The position numbers were made by a program, and so were the translations under genes. 64,000 nucleotides of DNA, taken from Elmis aenea. Lineage: Eukaryota; Arthropoda; Insecta; Coleoptera; Elmidae. How positions within the stretch are numbered: the stretch's first letter is position 1; each line of letters opens with the position of its first letter. The stretch covers positions 29,577,466-29,641,465 of the forward strand of contig OX393577.1 in the NCBI GenBank assembly GCA_947652605.1, in the 5' to 3' direction. Below the pieces are notes generated by a model. It made no database searches. It was not told the origin of the DNA and worked only from the letters and a program-made list of their open reading frames with translations. Positions 58,864-64,000 of the stretch are shown here, one piece after another.

Positions 58864-59920
58864 CAGAGTGGTCCACTATTTTGTAGCAGGACTTTAACAG
58901 TCGATGCAAAAACTTATTTTAAAGCGAATATTCCATATCAACATGGGTCCATAAACGCTTATATTTAAAGATACAGGGTAATGAAATTTTCGAAAAAAAA
59001 AACGATAATTTTCAACCGTTTCTCAACCAGTAGATATATTTAAACCAAATTTGATATACAGCACCACCTTATAGGTTACCACATTCAGTAAGAATGCCAA
59101 GCCCCACAAGCAACCAGTGGCGGAGTTGCAGGCATTCAGTTTCAATAAATTTTATAAAAAACGAGTATGGCCCTGTTTAAAATCAAACCTGGACTTGTTT
59201 TTCGGTGAAGCATTTTATTTTAAACAAAAAGTGTATCTCGACTTTTCTTCGTATCTACCACGATTTGGCGCCAAATATGATTTATTTTACTATTCTCGCG
59301 AAAAATTTGCTCATAAGTTCGATCTAAAAAATATCGCGAAAAACAGAAAATTGCAAATTGCCGAGTAAATGCTCATTTATCGTTAATTTAGCGGAAATTC
59401 TTCCCTCATTATTAGCATGTTCTGTTATTAAAAACTGTAAAAATTAGTAATTAATTCTTTATTTCGAATATTAGCGATATTTTTAGATGAAAGTTATGAG
59501 CAAATTTTCGCGAGAATAGTAAAATAAATCAAATTTCGCGCCAAACCGTGGTAGATACGAAGAAAAGTCAAGAGACAGTTTTTGTTTAGAATAAAATGCT
59601 CTACCGAAAAACATATTCAAGTTTGATTTTAAACAGGACCGTACTGGTTTTTTATAAAATTTATTGGAACTGAACCCCCATAATTCCGCCACTGGTTGCT
59701 TGTAGGGCTTGAAATTCTCACCGAATGTGGTAATCTGTAAGGTGGTGCTGTATACCAAATTTGGTTTTAATATATCTACTGGTTGAAAAACGGTTAAAAA
59801 TTATCGATATTTTTTCGAAAATTAAGCGTTTATGATTGCATGTTGATATAGAGTATTCGCTTTAAAATAAGCTTTTGTATCGACTGTTAAAGTCCTGCTA
59901 CAAAAAAGTGGACCACCCTT
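58864..59920. mobile_element. Long-armed TA-flanked palindromic element, 1.06 kb
   Basis: The left end CAGAGTGGTCCACTATTTTG and right end AAGGGTGGTCCACTTTTTTG (read inward) lie next to TATA. Both arms share 'gcaggactttaacagtcgat' and further sequence almost to the centre near 59400. Reading frames of 83 and 91 codons in the two arms encode the same peptide (SSYLPRFGAK) on opposite strands; this is a palindrome artefact unless shown otherwise. Confidence 0.78.
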
Positions 59921-59929
59921 ATAACACGG

Positions 59930-60645
59930 AATCAAAAAATGTTTGTTATTGACAAAAGACGATTATAATTTATTTAAGTATTCGTTAAAAGGTAAAATAT
60001 TTTTCTTTTCAAGTTTTATTGTTCAAATTATCAAATTTTTAACACCAGACTTAACGGTGTTATTAAAAGGTTTTATCAGTGCTTCTGTTATTAAGTTTAA
60101 TACCGAAGAAGCGAAAACGTAAAGTATTCAAGCGAGAACGTAATGAAGTTTTCAATAGTACCTAAATGCAAAATAAAAATGGAAAAATATACTTTTGTGA
60201 GAGGTTAACTAAATCATAGTACCTACTGTAATGAAATATGCGCAGTAAAATTGTACATTCGCTGTTACGCCATCTCTAAGGATATAAAACTAATCAAAAA
60301 ATTGAGATCTTCATATTTTTTTGTGAATATCAGTGAGAAATTTTTAAGAAGTTGAAGCGTTTTATTGCTTACTTAATCACAATTATTTTAGTTTCTGACG
60401 ATGCTACAAAAAAAACTGATAAATTTTTTTTGTTCGACCTAAATAAAAAATCAATCATACGCATTTTCAAAACAAACGGAAAAAATCTGAAACTTTGTAT
60501 TTTCCATTTTCCGCTATTATTATTTTACTAATGAATATTTTAAAATTTATCAAGCTTTTTTTTAAATTTGTGTAATCAATTTTTTACCAACTACTATATT
60601 CGATATTTTTTAATAATTACTTCCTCATCACAAATGTAGCTAAAA
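59930..60645. other. Unannotated AT-rich stretch
   Basis: Nothing recognised. Confidence 0.35.
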
Positions 60646-60650
60646 TACAA

Positions 60651-60735
60651 CCTGCATGCATAGTAGGACCGTTCTTAACACACGGTAAGCAAAAAGTAGA
60701 GTTTTCTAGAAATATCAACGTAGGCTCACGTCAAA
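60651..60735 (+). repeat. Single copy of the ~88-bp CCTGCATGCATAG repeat
   Basis: It begins CCTGCATGCATAGTAGGACC and continues CACGGTAAGCAAAAAG, TTTCTAGAAAT and CAACGTAGGCTCACGTCAAA, matching the three tandem units at 21812-22073 in the same orientation. Confidence 0.75.
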
Positions 60736-60749
60736 ATTGACAGCGTACG

Positions 60750-62085
60750 TACATTTATTCAAGTGTGTTTACTATTAAACAGAACAAAAACAATAAAATC
60801 GTATGTATTATGTGATCGTAGAAAAAGTTTAGTACAAAACTCGAGTTTTAAAGCAATTTAAAGTAATATGCTTCTTAAAACCTAGTTACGTAATATACTA
60901 TTTTTTCAGAAATAAAATACTGTTGGAAAGAAACTAAACAGTACTTTTTTAGTGATAATATTGTTTCATTTGGAATTTATTAACTTATTGATATAAAGTG
61001 TTTTTTTTTGTTTCGAAATGTATTATAATATAATACTACATTATTTTATTCAATTAATAACAAAAACTTTAAGAATGCTGGGCTAGTTTATTTACAAAGA
61101 TATCCCGAGAAAAAAAAACACATAAAACGACTGTCCAAATATTTTAACTCAAACTGATTTAATTTTTATTAAAATGAGTCACCCTAAACCCGTCATTTTT
61201 AAATTGTTGTTTTGTAGGTCACAACTCACAAATAATCTATTATTTTTGGTTAAGTACAGTAATTGATTGCTGTTGAGCACAGCATTTATTTTTTGTGCTT
61301 TCATATTAGCGAATGGTTTAGAATGATGTGAATTTTGATTACATACACGTCTTATATGCACACAAGATGTATGTCACATACCAAATGTTAAATTGTTTGT
61401 CGGATGTACGTAAGCAGGAAATAATAATAAAATTTGTCTACGTCTACTGCTAATCTTTTACTTTATTTCTAAAGTCTTTCTAGTAACTTCAGCATAAATT
61501 CGCTAATAGTTATCGAGTTCAACTAGTATTAATAAAATCGGGGGGTTAACCAGCGAATAGAAATAGCAATAAAACTTTAAAAGTTGTTGCGTCTAAAAAT
61601 TGCTGAGTAAACAAAATCTCGCTTTAATATAAATTTGTTTAAAATCAACTATTTTAACATTTACGTTCGCAAAATTGAAACAATAAAATTCTGTTATTGG
61701 ATTTTGAGAGTATAGAAAACTATTGTCTTCGTTTATAGAGCCATAAATAAATTGTAATATACGCTTTATTTGTATTTTTATATCCTTTATGAGTGTTTTA
61801 TTCGAATTTTGAACGTTAGGGAGTTAAGAAAAATGGTGAATCTTAGAGATTACAGAATTTCGCTTCAGACAAATATTTTTAAAGTAGACGTAGTTTTAGA
61901 CACATGCAATAATTTAAAACAAACACTTCATTAACGCCACTAAAATAAGAAAGTTTATTTGAGCTTACTGGGGTTCTTTTATGTTTTGTTGCGACATATA
62001 TCAGTCTGTTGAAACAAAGCTGTAAATTGTCTTTCTGCTGCTACTTTTCATTAGGGATACGATGATTTTGCCATCTATTAACAAA
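60750..62085. other. Unannotated AT-rich stretch
   Basis: Nothing recognised. Confidence 0.35.
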
Positions 62086-62712
62086 ATACATACGGGATGT
62101 ATGTTTCAACGTGACGAACATGATCATCTCGGAAACCGTTAGAGATGAAAGGATGATAAATCAGCAAAAAAGTGTGTATTTTTACGTGCTTAGTAAGAAT
62201 CTTAACTGAAATCGAACAAATTGTGCCCTATTTCTGTAATATCCTAAAAAAAAAGAAAGACACTTAATTTTCTTGCTTACTTTATAACTCTCTTATTATT
62301 AACATTAGAAATCTGAAATTTGGTATTCCAAGGTTAAATGTTAAACAGCAGTCTTAACACTTACGTGCCCGCGTCTGACACGGTCTTGAGATTCGGTTAT
62401 AATAGTACGTGCTCGTGGCTGACACGATCGGTTTTGTAATGTACTACGCAATAATTTTTTTAACGCCCCTGTGAGACACGATCTATGAATAATGTAATAA
62501 GTTTGAAAAATGTGTCTAGTGTACTGTTGGTGACGATAGCGGCATCGTTGTAAAAGACATTTAATTAGCACTTTTTACCCCGCCAAACCCATTCAGGTAA
62601 ACGTGACCTTAAAAGTGTCCACACTAATGTAATATTTGTTTTGTAATTTTTTCACAAACCCCCCCTCCCTTCCACACCCCACGCTACTAAAAATACAAAA
62701 TATGTCCTACGC

Positions 62713-62926
62713 CAGTGGTGCCCAACCTTTAACTGGGCTCGAGCCAATTTAGAATTTGAAAATTTCAGGCGAGCCACATATAATATATTTTGATCTTAAT
62801 ATTTTAATTTTAAACGTTTTAATGATCAAACAATAAAAAATGAGGCACATCAAAAGTTGTCGCGAGCCACATTAAAAGGTGTCGCGAGAAACACGTTGCT
62901 CTCGAGCTACGGGTTGGGCACCACTG
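62713..62926. mobile_element. 214-bp hAT MITE, TSD TCCTACGC/TCCTACAC
   Basis: The ends CAGTGGTGCCCAACCTTTAA and CAGTGGTGCCCAACCCGTAG (read inward) are near identical. The 8-bp duplications match at 7 of 8. Interior motifs GCGAGCCACAT recur. No coding capacity. Confidence 0.85.
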
Positions 62927-63328
62927 TCCTACACTATACCTTACTATTACTTTCCGTAAAAAAATCGATTATTTTTGACCACCAAATTTAAAAAGGAATC
63001 TTACGTTAAGAGATTAATCACCTGATGTTAGTAGAATTAACCCAGCCTGCTTAATTTTTGTAATCCCATAGTCACTTTTTTATATCTTATGTGTTTCATA
63101 TTAGATTTTTGTGCTTACAGATGACGAATTTTGTAATGAATAAAATTATTTTAATCTTTTTAAAATATGTACAGGTATAGCGATTGTTTTGATTAAATTT
63201 TTTTACCGGGGCAAATATTTCGCTTATTAATAATGTTACAAAAAATATATTAAACATTATTGACTCGAATTTATAAAAGATATGTTACAGTGAAAACTAA
63301 AATAAATGATCTAAATTCGTTATAGGAC

Positions 63329-63500
63329 ACGGGTGATCAACCCGTCGATCGCGATCGACCGGTCGATCGCGGGACCGTTTTTGATCGATCACCTACCGGC
63401 TACGATCCGAGCGGCAGTCGGTCTCCCAATCTCAACAAAAACGTAATCGACACCGCTTGCCAGCCGCCACCTTGTATCGTACACGCGGGTCACTGAGGCT
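63329..63500 (+). mobile_element. hAT (ZBED-like) terminal fragment
   Basis: CACGGGTGATCAACCCGTCG is followed by GATCGCGATCGACCGGTCGA, a palindromic GATCG-rich end known from ZBED/Charlie-type hAT elements. It is then GC-richer than its surroundings up to about 63500. No second terminus seen. Confidence 0.6.
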
Positions 63501-64000
63501 CATTCATAAAAAAACAAGAACATTACATTTCTCAGTTTTTTATGATATTTCAGGAACTGGGCACAATTTGCACGATTTCAGTAGAGATTTTTACTAAGCA
63601 CGTAAAAAAACACACTTTTTTGCTAGTTTAATCATCCTTCTATCTCCAACGGTTTCCATATTCCCATGTTGAAACATAAACTCTGTATATTTCACAAAAC
63701 GTATATTAAGTGAGATTCGTTGTTATAAAACGAACTTTAGGAACAAAAAAAAAATGCAAATTCAAATGTGTAATGTGTAAAAAGTACTTATAAATAAATA
63801 AATGTTTAAAAATTTGTAATTTGGTTTGAAGATATTAAAAGTAATTTTGACACACACTTAAAGCATTACTTTCTTTTGTAAATACAATATAAGGTAGAGT
63901 AAATGTACTTGGATGTTCAGTGTTCATTAAATTCAAAGTGATGGGGGCGTTAATTTAAAGTTTTGGGCAATAGAAGTTGCACAACTGCCGTCATTGATTT

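Larger units (their letters stand above)
62093..63685. mobile_element. TA-flanked inverted-repeat element hosting two hAT pieces, 1.6 kb
   Basis: The ends CGGGATGTATGTTTCAACGTG and CAGAGTTTATGTTTCAACATG (read inward) are flanked by TA. Arms of roughly 150 bp are recognisable (62093-62250 and 63540-63685; shared 'cacgta' / 'tacgtgcttagta' and 'aaattgtgcc'). Near 62360-62490 three loose GTG...TGACACG motifs occur. Two hAT sequences lie inside. Confidence 0.65.

Noticed and set aside
59117..59758. 83- and 91-codon frames on opposite strands
   Set aside because: They are mirror images in the arms of the 58864-59920 palindrome, with no start context or known domain.
1..64000. CRISPR arrays, bacterial operons, endogenous viral genes
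   Set aside because: No spaced direct repeats of CRISPR type, no compact gene arrays and no retroviral gag/pol/env motifs were seen.

Overview
This is an AT-rich window of an insect nuclear genome. Protein-coding content is very sparse, and intronic or intergenic sequence is filled with transposable-element (TE) remnants. A beetle is plausible but not proven. The reasons are the insect-type miple exons, Tc1/mariner-like elements ending in TA-CAGGGTG, a tRNA-derived SINE, and many hAT, piggyBac and Harbinger miniature elements. There are no bacterial operons, rRNA genes or CRISPR arrays.

The only host gene I can support is a midkine/pleiotrophin family gene (miple) on the minus strand at the left end. 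Two phase-1 exons (6909-7046 and 3256-3408) each encode one four-cysteine midkine half-domain. They join exactly in frame. A short phase-compatible last exon (1439-1461) ends the protein. The signal-peptide exon was not found and may lie in the right-hand part of the window or beyond it. If so, much of the rest of the window is first-intron or upstream sequence.

From 7 to 35 kb there is a Harbinger-type MITE, a TTTTGTCGTT minisatellite, a Penelope-like hammerhead fragment, and a piggyBac element (15804-17300) carrying a LINE fragment. There are also long-armed TA-flanked elements (18277-19354, 27037-28596) and a GTCGCGAC MITE (28812-29198). At 30.6-34.6 kb is a three-level nest: a MITE interrupted by an hAT element with 8-bp target duplications, itself interrupted by a 2.1-kb mariner-like palindrome. 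An uninterrupted copy of the outer MITE lies at 40.0-40.5 kb and confirms the order of events.

From 35 to 49 kb come a SINE, a second and inverted copy of a GC-rich palindromic repeat (first copy near 25.2 kb), and a 4.2-kb foldback element (41365-45562). The foldback has 9-bp target duplications, arms of 1.6-1.75 kb with 4 versus 5 tandem 147-bp units, and the same open reading frame in both arms. Next is a truncated mariner-like arm interrupted by a Harbinger-like element with a Tc1 fragment and by an hAT element (target duplication CCTAAAAC).

From 49 to 64 kb, unique sequence alternates with hAT elements (51692-52599 with a nested 201-bp hAT MITE; 55322-56373; 62713-62926), long-armed TA-flanked elements (53124-54198, 58864-59920, 62093-63685) and a pogo-like MITE. 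By summing element lengths, roughly a third or more of the window is recognisable TE sequence. No intact transposase was seen. The most unusual object is the foldback element at 41-45 kb.
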